Shown: positions 56,101 to 64,000, counted from the first letter of the stretch. The stretch: 64,000 nucleotides of DNA from Tenacibaculum sp. 190524A02b (GCF_964036645.1 NZ_OZ038525.1:3786001-3850000); one strand, 5' to 3'. The notes: generated by a model not told the origin, from the letters alone. Translations and numbers: made by a program.

Positions 56101-59100
56101 GATACCATTAGAAAGTTTACCATTAACAAGCAACGGAAAGTTAGATAAGAAGTCATTACCAGAAGTTGATATTACAGGATTATCTAGTGCAGAATATGTA
56201 GCGCCAAGGAATGAAGAAGAGGAACAATTGGCAGCTATTTGGCAAGAATTATTAGGAGTAGAAAAGGTGGGCGTACATGATGATTTCTTTGAGCTGGGCG
56301 GACATAGTTTGTTAGCAACACGTTTGGTTTCGAAAATAAGAACGGAATTAAATATAGAAATTGCTATTAGAGATATATTCCAATACCCAACAATAGCAAA
56401 TCTAAGTTTACAAGTACTAACTTATTCAAAAGGGACTTCTTTACCATCAATAACTATTCAAGAAAAAGAAGAAAACATACCATTATCGTTTAGTCAAGAA
56501 AGGTTATGGTTTTTAGATCAATTACAAGGAAGCAGTGAAGAATATCACATTCCTACGGTAATTCGTTTAGAAGGAGATTTAAACATAGAAATATTAGAAA
56601 ATGCTTTACAAGCCATAGTGAATCGTCATGAAATATTACGCACAGTAATTTATGAAAAAGAAGGTGTAGGCTATCAACAGGTAATATCAGCGGAAGCTTG
56701 GTCATTACATAAAGTTGTTACTTCTGAAGAAGTGGATTTAGAAAAAGAAATTACAAACTTTATAAATAAACCATTTGATTTATCTAAAGATTATATGCTA
56801 CGTTCTTGTATATATGATTTGGGTAATAATCAATATGTATTAGCATGTGTTTTTCATCATATTGCTAGTGATGGTTGGTCATCAGGAATCTTAACAAATG
56901 AGTTTGTAGAGTTATATCGTGCGTTAAAACAACAAAAAACAGTAAATCTTCCAATATTAAGTTTACAATATTCAGATTATGCTATTTGGCAGAAAAAGTA
57001 TCTAGAAGGAGAAAAATTAGATAGTCAATTATTATATTGGAAAGAAAAATTAACAGGAGTAAGCACTTTAAATTTACCAACAGATTATATTCGTCCTTCA
57101 ATCCAAAGTAAGGAAGGCTCAGAAGTTTCATTACTATTAGATCAAGTGCTAGTAGATTCTGTAAATACATTATGTCAAGAACAAGGAGTAACACCATTTA
57201 TGTTTATGTTATCTACCTTCAAAGTATTATTATCTCTTTATAGTGGGCAAGATGATATTTGTGTGGGAACTTCTATTGCTAATCGTACACAATCTGAACT
57301 TGAGAGTATGATTGGTTTCTTTGTAAACACATTGGCATTACGTAGTGATTTAAGTGGAAATCCAAGTTTTAAAGAAGTATTAGAAAGAGTAAAAGAAACT
57401 ACTTTAGAAGCTTATGACAATCAATTAGCTCCTTTTGAAAAAGTTGTAGATAAGATAGTTACTACTCGTGATATGAGTACAACTCCTTTGTTTCAGATAA
57501 TGTTTGATTACCAAAATGAAGGAGATGATTCTAGTAATTTAAACGAAGAAGTTGCAGAAATAGACGATTTTGTAATCTCAGGATATGAGCATACTGAAAC
57601 TACAGCACAGTTTGATTTAACATTCAATGTATCAGAAGTAGAAAATAACATTTCTTTAGCTATTAGCTATTGCTCAGCATTATTTAATGAATCTACAATA
57701 GTAAGAATGCTAGCGCATTATCAAGAATTACTAAAAAATATTGTAAATGATATAACATTGCCAATTAGTAATTTATCTATACTTACCAAGCATGAAGAGG
57801 ATTTATTATTAGGTAAAGACTGTACAGCTGAAGGATTGTATTTTAATCCAAAAACTGAAAATTTAGAAAATACAGTGCCTATTAATGTATTTTTTGAAGA
57901 AATAGTAGCAAAAAATGAAGATCAAATTGCTGTTATACATAATGATGTTGAATGGACTTTTAAGCAGCTAAACATCTATGCGAATAAAATAGCACATACA
58001 TTATTAGAAAGTGGAGTTTCTCCTGGAGATTGTGTGGGTATTTATGATGAAAGAACACCACTATTAATAGCTGGAATGTTAGGCATTATGAAGGCGGGAG
58101 CTTCTTATACTCCTTTTGATACTCAAAATCCAGCATCTAGAATAGAAGTAATGTTATCAGATGGGATCTTTCCATATTTAATAACAACAGCCGAATTATT
58201 CCAGGAATTAAGTTCGCCAAATATTAAAGTAGCGTTATTATTAGATGAAGGCTCAACAGAAGTAACTTCAGAAACTATTTTAATAAGAGATAAAGATTTT
58301 ATAGATGTTCAAGCAATAACAAATCCAGAAAATGTAAATAAAATGGATAGCTGGGCATATGTGTTATTTACTTCTGGATCAACAGGAACACCTAAAGGAG
58401 CAATCACTCACCATAAAGGAGCTTTAAATCATTTGTTAGCAGAATATAAAGAAATGGAATTAGAAGATAATTTCCGCTTTTTACAAAGCGCAGGAATTGG
58501 TTCAGATATTTCTGTATGGCAAATTTTAGGACCTATATTAAAAGGAGGAGCTTGTGTAATAATAGATAAATTTGATTTATTAGACTATGATAAAGTATTA
58601 GCACTATTGGTAAACCGTGAAGTAAATGTAATAGAGTTTGTACCAACTTATATGAACGGACTTTTGTTACATATTCAAGAGCAAGAACAACCTGTTTCAT
58701 TAACTAATTTACATTGGATAATGTTAGTTGGAGAAGCAATACCGGTTGCTATGGTAAATACTTTAAGAGATTTATATCCATCTATTCGTTTATTAAACGC
58801 GTATGGACCTTGCGAAGCTTCAGATGATGTAGTTCAATATGAAATCAAGGAAAAAATACCAACCAATCGTTTACGAGTACCAATTGGTAGACCAATACCT
58901 AATATGTCTGTAGCAATTTTTAATAAAGAAGGAAATTTATGTCCTATAGGTATTGCTGGAGAAATAGGAGTAGTTGGAGATGGAGTCGGAGCAGGTTATT
59001 TAGGATTACCAGAAAGAACAGCACAGAGCTTTATAAAAAATCCTTATCCTGAATTATATGGTGATGTCATGTATAAAACAGGAGATTTAGGTAGATGGTT

Positions 59101-62100
59101 ACCTGATGGTAATATAGAGTTTATAGGAAGAGAGGATCATCAAGTTAAAATTCGAGGACACAGAGTAGAACTAGATGAAATAGCAATTGTATTACGTAAT
59201 CATGAAGCTATAGAGAATGCACATGCATTAGTACATAAAGACAAAGACAATCAGGCTTATGTCATTGCGTTTATGATTCCTAAAGATCATGAATTAACAA
59301 ATAATAATGAGGCATATAATGAGATTTTAGAAGAGTTATTAGAGTTATGTAGAGCGTCTTTACCAGCATATATGCATCCTACACATTATACTTTAGTATC
59401 AGAATTTCCTGTGAACTTAAGTGATAAAGTAGATGGTAAAAAACTACTTAAAAAGTACTTAGAAGAAAATGAAGATACATTAAGTAGTGGGAATTCAGTT
59501 ATATATGTAGCTCCAAGAAATGAAATAGAAAAACAATTAGTTACTATTTGGCAAGAATTACTAAAAGTAAATGAGATAGGTATTCATGATGATTTCTTTA
59601 AGTTAGGAGGTCATAGTTTATTAGCAACTCGTTTAGTTTCTAAAATTCGTAAAGAGCTAGAGGTTGAAGTTTCTATTAGAGATATTTTTGAATATACAGT
59701 TGTTTCTACGTTGGCGGATTACTTATCAGCTCAGTCAAAAGGGGTTTTATTACCAACAATAATTGCAGAAGAAAGACCTGTTCAAATACCATTATCATTT
59801 AGTCAAGAACGTTTATGGTTCTTAGATCAATTTCAAGGCAGTGCAGATTATTTAATGCCTTTTGTATTCCGTTTAGAAGGTGAAATTAACCCTTTAATAT
59901 TAGAAGAAACTTTTAAAACAATTGTAGCGCGTCATGAGGTATTACGTACCAATATTTTGTCAGATGAAGGTATTGGTTACCAAGAGATCATGAGTGTTGA
60001 CAATTGGTGTTTAGTCAAAGAAAAAGTTTCAGAAGATCAATTAAGGGAAGCTCTAGAAGAATATCTTTCTACTCCTTTTGATTTGTCAAATGATTATAAA
60101 TTACGTGTACGTTTATATGATCTAGGTAATGAGAAATATGTGTTAGCTGCTGTTTTCCATCATATTGCTAGTGATGGTTGGTCTGAAGATATTTTAATGA
60201 ATGAGTTTACAGAGTTATATAATACTTTAAAATTAGGTAAAGAAACCTCTTTACCAGAATTGAGTTTACAATATGCGGATTATGCTATATGGCAACGTAA
60301 ATATATAGAAGGAGAAGTACTAGAAGCTCAATTATCATATTGGGAAAATCAGTTAACAGATATAAGTACATTAGAATTACCGTTGGATTATGTTCGCCCT
60401 GCTGTACAAGACACAACAGGAGATAGTATTGTCTTAGAGTTGGATGAAGAATTAACAAGTTCACTAAAAAAATTATGCCAAGAAGAGGACACTACTTTAT
60501 TCATGGTACTATTGTCAGCCTTCAATGTGTTATTGGCTCGTTATAGTAATCAAGATGATATCTGTATCGGAACGCCAGTAGCAAATCGTACACAATTAGA
60601 GTTAGAAGGTATGATTGGTTTCTTTGTAAATACGTTGGCATTACGTAGTGATTTAAGCGGAGATCCAAGTTTTAGAGAGTTATTGGCAAGAGTAAAAGAA
60701 ACTACGTTAGAAGGTTATGATAATCAGTTAGCACCTTTTGAAAAAGTAGTAGATAAAGTAGTAAAAACTCGTGATAGAAGTATTACTCCTTTATTCCAGG
60801 TAATGTTTGTTTTACAGAATATTCCAGAAATTATTGAAGAAAAAGTAGAGGAGGAATTAGTAGAAGAAAATGAGTTTACAATGTCAGCTTATGATGAGGT
60901 TGGATCAAAAGTTTCAAAATACGACCTTACATTACATGTTGACGAAGATGGTACAAATATAACATTAGATTTAGGGTATCGTACCGCTTTATTTGATAAA
61001 ACCACTATCAACAACATGTTGCTACAATATAAAGAACTATTAAGTAGTATTGTAAAAGATAGTACGGTAGCTATAAGTAGTTTATCAATACTAAGCGAAA
61101 AAGAAGAGTTAGAGTTAGTTGAAGTTTTTAATGACACTACATATGATTATCCAGAGGATAAAACAATTGTAGATTTATTTAAAAAACAGGTTGAACAAAC
61201 TCCAGATGCAGTTGCTTTATCTTTTGGGAGTGAGGTGTTAACATATAAAGAGTTAGATGAACAATCTAATCAGTTAGCACATTATTTAGAGTCTGTTGGA
61301 GTTGTAAAAGATTCTCGAGTAGCCATACTTTTTAATAGAAGTTTTGACATGGTTATTAGTATGCTAGGAATCTTAAAATTAGGAAGTACTTATATTCCTT
61401 TAGATCCATCATTGCCTTCTAATAGATTGTCACATATCCTAGGAGATTCTGGAGCATTTTTCTTAGTATATAAAGAAGAATCTTTACTATCAAGTTTATC
61501 AGTTTCAGATTTTATATTTTTCTTGAATATTGAAGAATCATACTCATATGAATCTTCTGAAAAGAAATTAGATAGAAATCTTGATTCTACTGCATATGTT
61601 ATGTATACTTCAGGAACAACAGGTAAGCCAAAAGGAATTCCAATTAGTGATAGAAACATACTTACACTTGTTAATAATCCATCAAGTACTATTTCTATTA
61701 CAAGTTCAGATAAAGTATTACAATGGTCTAATTATGCCTTTGATGGTTCAACATATGAAATTTATGGTTCACTATTAAGTGGAGCTTCACTTCATTTAAT
61801 AGAAAGTTCGGTAGCTTCAAACGGACAAGCTTTAACTCAAGTAGTACATGAACAAGGATTAAGTGTTATATTCATTACAACCGCACTGTTCAATTCTATG
61901 GCAGAGTATGAGCCATCATTATTAGCTAGTTTAAGATTGTTGTTGTTTGGAGGTGAAATGGTATCAGTATCATCAACTAGAAAAATGTTAGCAGAATTAG
62001 GGCCAAATAAAATACTACATGTATATGGTCCAACCGAGACTACTACTTATGCTTCAAGTTATGTGATTTCTGAAATACCAGAAAGCATAAAAACAATTCC

Positions 62101-64000
62101 AATAGGAAGTCCTTTGAGTAATACTCAATTTTATGTTTTAAACCCAAATCAACAATTAGTACCAGTAGGTGCAATTGGAGAATTGTGTATTTCAGGAACG
62201 GGAGTTTCTAAAGGATACTTAAATAAGGAGGAATTAACTAAGGAAAAATTTATAGCAAATCCATTTAAAGAAGGAGAGGTTATTTATAGAACGGGAGATT
62301 TAGCTCGTTGGTTACCTGATGGAAATATAGAGTTTATAGGCAGGATAGATACTCAGGTAAAAATAAGAGGATATCGTATTGAACTTGGAGAAATTGAAAC
62401 CGTGATAGTTTCATTAGTAAATATTCAAGAATGTAGAGTATTAGCAAAAGAAGATGTTAGTGGAAATAAACGTTTAGTAGCTTATGTTGTGGCTGAGGGT
62501 AAATTTGATAAAGAAGAAATTCAAACACAACTAAAAGTAAGCTTACCAGATTATATGGTACCTCAATTATGGGTTGCATTAGACAAAATACCATTAACAA
62601 GTAATGGTAAATTAGATAAAAAATCGTTGCCTGAACCAGATAGTTCTGATTTATCAAATAAAGAGTATGTAGCACCAACTAATGAAACAGAAGAGGAGTT
62701 AGTTGTAATTTGGAAAGAATTATTAGGTATTGAACAAATAGGTATTTATGATAATTTCTTTGAATTAGGAGGACATAGTTTACTTGCAACACGTTTAGTT
62801 TCTGCAATTCGTAAAGAATTATTAATAGAAATTGAAATAGCAGACATTTTTGAGTATTCAACAATATCAGATTTAGGAAAATATTTAGAAACACAAACCA
62901 AAGGAGCTATATTACCAGCGGTTGAGGTTGAAAATCGTCCTGATAATATTCCTTTATCTTTCAGTCAGGAACGTTTATGGTTTTTGGATCAGTTTGAAGG
63001 AACGTTAGCCTATCACATTCCTACAATAATTTGTTTAGAAGGAGCTGTTGAAGTTCCAATCTTAGAACGTGTATTACAAACAATTGTTACTCGTCATGAA
63101 GTTCTACGTACCAAGCTTATTTCTGAAAATGGAGTAGGATACCAAAAGGTTATTAATGCAGAGAATTGGTCATTAACTCAAGAAGAAGTAAACGAAGATA
63201 CCATTGAAAAAAGCATAAAAACGTATTTAGCAATTCCTTTTGATCTATCAAGTGATTATATGTTTAGAGCTTGTTTATTCAAACTGAAAGAAAATAAATA
63301 TGTATTAGCTTGTGTAGTACATCACATTGCTAGTGATGGTGTATCTGGAGGTATTTTGATGAATGAATTTATGCAGTTGTACAGCGCTTTCCAGTCAGGA
63401 AAAGAAGCTATACTTCCAGAGTTAAGTCTACAATATATAGATTATGCTATTTGGCAACGTAAATATTTAGAAGGAGAAGTTCTAGGAACACAGCTTGATT
63501 ACTGGAAAGAGAAGCTAACAGGTGTAGATACATTAGCATTACCATTAGATTATGTAAGACCAACTGAACAAAGTAGTGCAGGAGCAACAACTTCATTACT
63601 ACTAGATCAAGAATTGAGTGCTCAATTAAAAGTTTTATGTAAACAAGAAGGAGTAACTTCATTTATGTTTTTCCTTTCCGCTTTTAAAGTTTTATTATCA
63701 CGTTACAGTGGGCAGGACGATATTTGTGTAGGAACACCTATAGCTAATCGTACTCAGGTAGAACTGGAAGAAATGATAGGTTTCTTTGTGAATACATTGG
63801 CATTGCGAAGTGATTTAAGTGGCAACCCTAGCTTTAAAGAAGTTTTAGATAGAGTTAAAAAAACAACACTTGAAGGTTATAATAATCAATTAGCACCTTT
63901 TGAAAAGGTAGTAGATAAAGTGGTAACTAATAGAGATACCAATATGACTCCTTTGTTCCAAGTAATGTTTGATTATCATAATGAGGTATATTCAGGAGGA
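49907..64000 (+). CDS. Giant NRPS, modules 17 to 20 and partial 21; 3' end outside window
   Basis: The frame opens at ATG 49907, eight bases after the stop of gene 3, and stays open for 4698 codons to the right edge. The start is supported by a TubC-like docking domain at residues 1-66. The order is C-A(X)-T, C-A(Ile-like)-T, C-A(Dab-like)-T, C-A(Ile-like)-T, then most of a further C domain. All C domains here are the ordinary type with HHIASDG, so no D residues are predicted from this part. Modules 18 and 20 use SGTTG in the A3 core and a DGYFLGVTYK pocket. Module 19 has the most divergent A domain of the window, with an unusual linker and C-terminal motif. Termination must lie downstream. 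Confidence 0.97.
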   Translation, partial: MNLEILEILKISEKEGIKLVLENGGLSIKTKKTSIDSDLLQKIKNQKEVLISYLEKHQKDSTLKSSDIKIEPYDRGAFTRIPLSFNQERLWFLDQLQGSSQEYHIPTVICLEGTLNVDLLEVALKTIVARHEILRTNILSEEGIGYQEIVSEDNWSLDKEIVSNEEAITSALQSYLNTPFNLSKDYKLRACLYDLGDNKYVLACVFHHIASDGWSGNILTSEFIELYSALQSGREAMLPELNLQYVDYAIWQRKYFEGKVLEAHLTYWEQKLAGVSTLSLPLDYVRPSIQSSSGASISKNLSEKLSGSLRDLCQQEGVTMSMLLLSVFKVLLARYSNQEDICVGTPIANRTQSELEGMIGFFVNTLALRSDLSGNPSFKEVLAKVKTTTLEGYKYQQTPFEKVVDKVVTTRDMSMTPLFQVMFDYHNETSILEEESGDVGIEDLAVSGYESSEVPAQFDLTMDVSEDDVAITLSLSYCTDLFKEATIKRMLSHYQELLVSVVSNTEKSIGDLSMLTQEEETELLEVFNENTVDYPLDKTVVDLFVAQVQKSPKAVAATFKGEELTYKELDERSNQLAHYLVEQGVQADGLVGICIDRGLDMLIGVLAILKSGGAYVPIKPDFPKDRIAYLLEDTGCSLLVTNTTSKEVLSTLTDTVNLVVLEEAVSNSAYPVTALELSHKATDLAYVIYTSGSTGLPKGAMIEHAGLLNHSLIMIDELKMTNESVVAFTAPFTFDISVWQLLSGLLCGGRIAIYSEDEILDLEGFQSSLSENNISHLQLVPSYVASLLESGEEVAGLSNLAYFLVTGEAATKSLLDKWFSLYPSVPVVNAYGPAEAADDITLHIMNESPSGVVVPIGKPVANMDLYVVDKFDNLCPIGVVGELWTSGIGVGRGYLNREELTKEKFITNPFTSEGGRLYKTGDLGRWLPDGTLEFVGRSDDQVKIRGYRIELGEIENALSIVEGVQNSCVLAKQDTIGTNRLVGYIVLEDGFSKANIQETLKTSLPDYMVPSIWVELDEMPLTANGKIDRKSLPEPDLSELSSREYVAPRNEVEEQLAIIWQDLLGVEKVGMYDDFFELGGHSLLATRLVSMIRKRLKKELEIASVFEYTKMSDLAAYVATLSSGILLPAITVEERPERIPLSFSQERLWFLDELQGTSEYHIPIVIRLEKELNTAILEEALKTIVRRHEVLRTNIVSEEGVGYQKVISADNWLLNKQEVISEEELIDNLQSYINTPFNLSNDYMLRSCLYSLGDSKYVLACVFHHIASDGWSEDILVSEFLELYSSLQSGKEVGLPTLNLQYSDYAIWQRKYLEGEVLDNQLSYWKEKLSDVSTLELPTDYTRPVIQSLKGDSAYLDLNEAQTKAIKILCQKEGVTPFMFFLSAFKVLLSHYSGQDDICVGTPIANRTQSDLEGMIGFFVNTLALRSDLSSNPSFRNLLQEVKRTTLKGYDNQLVPFERVVDSVITTRDMSTTPLFQVMFALQNTSVMSQKEEVGFDLGNVEISEYDFDTISSKFDLTMNISEDDLVFSLSVEYCTDLFKQSTIDRMLVHYQTLLSNIVRDASQSIGSLSMLPLEEENQLLNVFNDTSFEYRKDKSVIDLFQDQVSKTPDSVALSFEGSVLTYQELEARSNELACYLASKGIAANMHVGILFNRSFDMVISMLGILKLGCAYVPLDPSLPINRISHIIEDSSITHVVYKEASLISIIPDSLAIESLNIDDSKGYEVLEKDIERPLTSVSYVMYTSGTTGVPKGISINDENIITLVNNPSSAIAINSSDRVLQWSNYAFDGCTYEIFGSLLNGATLYLIPKEVASDASALSKVIAKEELSVIFITTALFNGLSDYDASLLSSLRLLLFGGEKVSVSPVRKMLSGLGPNKILHVYGPTETTTYASCQVISEIPSEAVTIPIGKPLSNTGFYVLNSSKELVPIGAIGELYISGSGVSQGYLNREELTAERFISNPFKEGERIYQTGDLVRWLPEGVIEFVGRKDSQVKIRGYRIELGEIENVLSEVSGIQGSCVIAKEDGVGNKRLVGYVVSEEGLETEAIELALKASLPDYMIPSLWIPLESLPLTSNGKLDKKSLPEVDITGLSSAEYVAPRNEEEEQLAAIWQELLGVEKVGVHDDFFELGGHSLLATRLVSKIRTELNIEIAIRDIFQYPTIANLSLQVLTYSKGTSLPSITIQEKEENIPLSFSQERLWFLDQLQGSSEEYHIPTVIRLEGDLNIEILENALQAIVNRHEILRTVIYEKEGVGYQQVISAEAWSLHKVVTSEEVDLEKEITNFINKPFDLSKDYMLRSCIYDLGNNQYVLACVFHHIASDGWSSGILTNEFVELYRALKQQKTVNLPILSLQYSDYAIWQKKYLEGEKLDSQLLYWKEKLTGVSTLNLPTDYIRPSIQSKEGSEVSLLLDQVLVDSVNTLCQEQGVTPFMFMLSTFKVLLSLYSGQDDICVGTSIANRTQSELESMIGFFVNTLALRSDLSGNPSFKEVLERVKETTLEAYDNQLAPFEKVVDKIVTTRDMSTTPLFQIMFDYQNEGDDSSNLNEEVAEIDDFVISGYEHTETTAQFDLTFNVSEVENNISLAISYCSALFNESTIVRMLAHYQELLKNIVNDITLPISNLSILTKHEEDLLLGKDCTAEGLYFNPKTENLENTVPINVFFEEIVAKNEDQIAVIHNDVEWTFKQLNIYANKIAHTLLESGVSPGDCVGIYDERTPLLIAGMLGIMKAGASYTPFDTQNPASRIEVMLSDGIFPYLITTAELFQELSSPNIKVALLLDEGSTEVTSETILIRDKDFIDVQAITNPENVNKMDSWAYVLFTSGSTGTPKGAITHHKGALNHLLAEYKEMELEDNFRFLQSAGIGSDISVWQILGPILKGGACVIIDKFDLLDYDKVLALLVNREVNVIEFVPTYMNGLLLHIQEQEQPVSLTNLHWIMLVGEAIPVAMVNTLRDLYPSIRLLNAYGPCEASDDVVQYEIKEKIPTNRLRVPIGRPIPNMSVAIFNKEGNLCPIGIAGEIGVVGDGVGAGYLGLPERTAQSFIKNPYPELYGDVMYKTGDLGRWLPDGNIEFIGREDHQVKIRGHRVELDEIAIVLRNHEAIENAHALVHKDKDNQAYVIAFMIPKDHELTNNNEAYNEILEELLELCRASLPAYMHPTHYTLVSEFPVNLSDKVDGKKLLKKYLEENEDTLSSGNSVIYVAPRNEIEKQLVTIWQELLKVNEIGIHDDFFKLGGHSLLATRLVSKIRKELEVEVSIRDIFEYTVVSTLADYLSAQSKGVLLPTIIAEERPVQIPLSFSQERLWFLDQFQGSADYLMPFVFRLEGEINPLILEETFKTIVARHEVLRTNILSDEGIGYQEIMSVDNWCLVKEKVSEDQLREALEEYLSTPFDLSNDYKLRVRLYDLGNEKYVLAAVFHHIASDGWSEDILMNEFTELYNTLKLGKETSLPELSLQYADYAIWQRKYIEGEVLEAQLSYWENQLTDISTLELPLDYVRPAVQDTTGDSIVLELDEELTSSLKKLCQEEDTTLFMVLLSAFNVLLARYSNQDDICIGTPVANRTQLELEGMIGFFVNTLALRSDLSGDPSFRELLARVKETTLEGYDNQLAPFEKVVDKVVKTRDRSITPLFQVMFVLQNIPEIIEEKVEEELVEENEFTMSAYDEVGSKVSKYDLTLHVDEDGTNITLDLGYRTALFDKTTINNMLLQYKELLSSIVKDSTVAISSLSILSEKEELELVEVFNDTTYDYPEDKTIVDLFKKQVEQTPDAVALSFGSEVLTYKELDEQSNQLAHYLESVGVVKDSRVAILFNRSFDMVISMLGILKLGSTYIPLDPSLPSNRLSHILGDSGAFFLVYKEESLLSSLSVSDFIFFLNIEESYSYESSEKKLDRNLDSTAYVMYTSGTTGKPKGIPISDRNILTLVNNPSSTISITSSDKVLQWSNYAFDGSTYEIYGSLLSGASLHLIESSVASNGQALTQVVHEQGLSVIFITTALFNSMAEYEPSLLASLRLLLFGGEMVSVSSTRKMLAELGPNKILHVYGPTETTTYASSYVISEIPESIKTIPIGSPLSNTQFYVLNPNQQLVPVGAIGELCISGTGVSKGYLNKEELTKEKFIANPFKEGEVIYRTGDLARWLPDGNIEFIGRIDTQVKIRGYRIELGEIETVIVSLVNIQECRVLAKEDVSGNKRLVAYVVAEGKFDKEEIQTQLKVSLPDYMVPQLWVALDKIPLTSNGKLDKKSLPEPDSSDLSNKEYVAPTNETEEELVVIWKELLGIEQIGIYDNFFELGGHSLLATRLVSAIRKELLIEIEIADIFEYSTISDLGKYLETQTKGAILPAVEVENRPDNIPLSFSQERLWFLDQFEGTLAYHIPTIICLEGAVEVPILERVLQTIVTRHEVLRTKLISENGVGYQKVINAENWSLTQEEVNEDTIEKSIKTYLAIPFDLSSDYMFRACLFKLKENKYVLACVVHHIASDGVSGGILMNEFMQLYSAFQSGKEAILPELSLQYIDYAIWQRKYLEGEVLGTQLDYWKEKLTGVDTLALPLDYVRPTEQSSAGATTSLLLDQELSAQLKVLCKQEGVTSFMFFLSAFKVLLSRYSGQDDICVGTPIANRTQVELEEMIGFFVNTLALRSDLSGNPSFKEVLDRVKKTTLEGYNNQLAPFEKVVDKVVTNRDTNMTPLFQVMFDYHNEVYSGG
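51987..53177 (+). repeat. X A-core/T repeat, copy 2 (module 17)
   Basis: Partner of 29131-30321. The intervening A-domain segment before it is one codon longer than in module 10 and diverged. Confidence 0.9.
53266..56425 (+). other. NRPS module 18: C(LCL)-A(Ile-like)-T
   Basis: The C domain has PLSFSQERLWFLDE and HHIASDG. The A domain (about 54655-56165) has YTSGTTGVPKG and SNYAFDGCTYEIF, with pocket DGYFLGVTYK, two changes from the isoleucine code DGFFLGVVYK as I recall it. Leu or Val remain possible. The T domain is LLATRLVSKIR, so an L residue. Confidence 0.8.
56426..59735 (+). other. NRPS module 19: C(LCL)-divergent A(Dab-like)-T
   Basis: The C domain has PLSFSQERLWFLDQ and HHIASDG. The A domain (about 57830-59480) is unlike the rest. 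The C-A linker lacks the FNDT-type motif, the pocket is DIWEMVADDK in an AYGPCEASDD context, the A8 motif is RGHRVELDEI, and the A10 region reads LSDKVDGKKL for the usual SNGKLDRKSL, keeping the lysine. E278 with D330 and D331 suits a basic residue such as 2,4-diaminobutyrate (inference). The T domain reads FFKLGGHSLLATRLVS. Confidence 0.8.
59736..62895 (+). other. NRPS module 20: C(LCL)-A(Ile-like)-T
   Basis: The C domain has PLSFSQERLWFLDQ and HHIASDG. The A domain (about 61125-62640) resembles module 18: YTSGTTGKPKG, SNYAFDGSTYEIY and pocket DGYFLGVTYK, isoleucine-like. The T domain is LLATRLVSAIRK. L residue. Confidence 0.8.
62896..64000 (+). other. NRPS module 21 (partial): C(LCL), cut by window end
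   Basis: PLSFSQERLWFLDQ opens an ordinary C domain with HHIASDGVS; Val replaces the usual Trp after the Gly. The domain runs off the right edge, after the PLFQVMFDYHN region, so a 21st residue is expected from the A domain beyond. Confidence 0.85.

Noticed and set aside
1..64000. The recurring 1-3 kb tracts as mobile elements
   Set aside because: They are in-frame NRPS domains without transposase, terminal inverted repeats or target-site duplications; recombination between paralogous modules explains them.

Overview
The window lies inside one very large non-ribosomal peptide synthetase (NRPS) operon, all on the plus strand. Four giant genes fill it almost completely. The first is cut by the left edge and the fourth by the right edge. 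I see no tRNA, rRNA, CRISPR array, insertion sequence or reverse-strand gene; reverse-strand open frames are shadows of the NRPS coding sequence. No stretch over 300 bases lacks a gene: the three junctions are a 1-base overlap, a 12-base gap and an 8-base gap. There is no upstream promoter, starter module or terminal thioesterase here, so both ends of the assembly line are outside.

The DNA is clearly AT-rich. TTA is favoured for leucine, all three visible stops are TAA, and the three visible starts have A-rich leaders without a Shine-Dalgarno box. This suggests a Bacteroidota host, probably a flavobacterium (inference). A Bacillus or Paenibacillus NRPS would normally show a strong AGGAGG.

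Layout: gene 1 (1-17442) has a partial module 1 plus modules 2-6; gene 2 (17442-36845) modules 7-12; gene 3 (36858-49898) modules 13-16; gene 4 (49907-64000, open) modules 17-20 plus most of the C domain of module 21. Each full module is condensation (C), adenylation (A), carrier (T). I count 20 A, 20 T, 12 ordinary LCL-type C and 8 dual epimerisation/condensation (E/C) domains. There are no stand-alone E, methylation, reductase or thioesterase domains. The three internal gene starts carry TubC-like N-terminal docking domains, and the three gene ends carry short charged tails ending in a beta-strand-like Tyr/Ile pattern.

Binding-pocket codes read by eye, with D residues where the next module starts with a dual E/C domain, predict: gene 1, Ala - D-Lys - D-Ala - Leu - D-Val - Asn; gene 2, D-Val - D-Ala - Asn - X - D-Ala (uncertain) - X; gene 3, D-Val - Val - D-Ser - Ser; gene 4, X - Ile - Dab-like - Ile - and onward. 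X is an unresolved pocket (DIWQLTADDK). The product would be a peptide of at least 20 residues, mostly small and aliphatic, with at least one basic residue. I do not recognise it.

The second theme is recent internal evolution. Long near-identical tracts for Ala, Val, Ser and X modules recur across genes. Their ends fall in the T-domain GGHSLL motif, inside A domains, or at C/A borders, which suggests subdomain exchange and gene conversion. The same repeats could mislead a short-read assembly.
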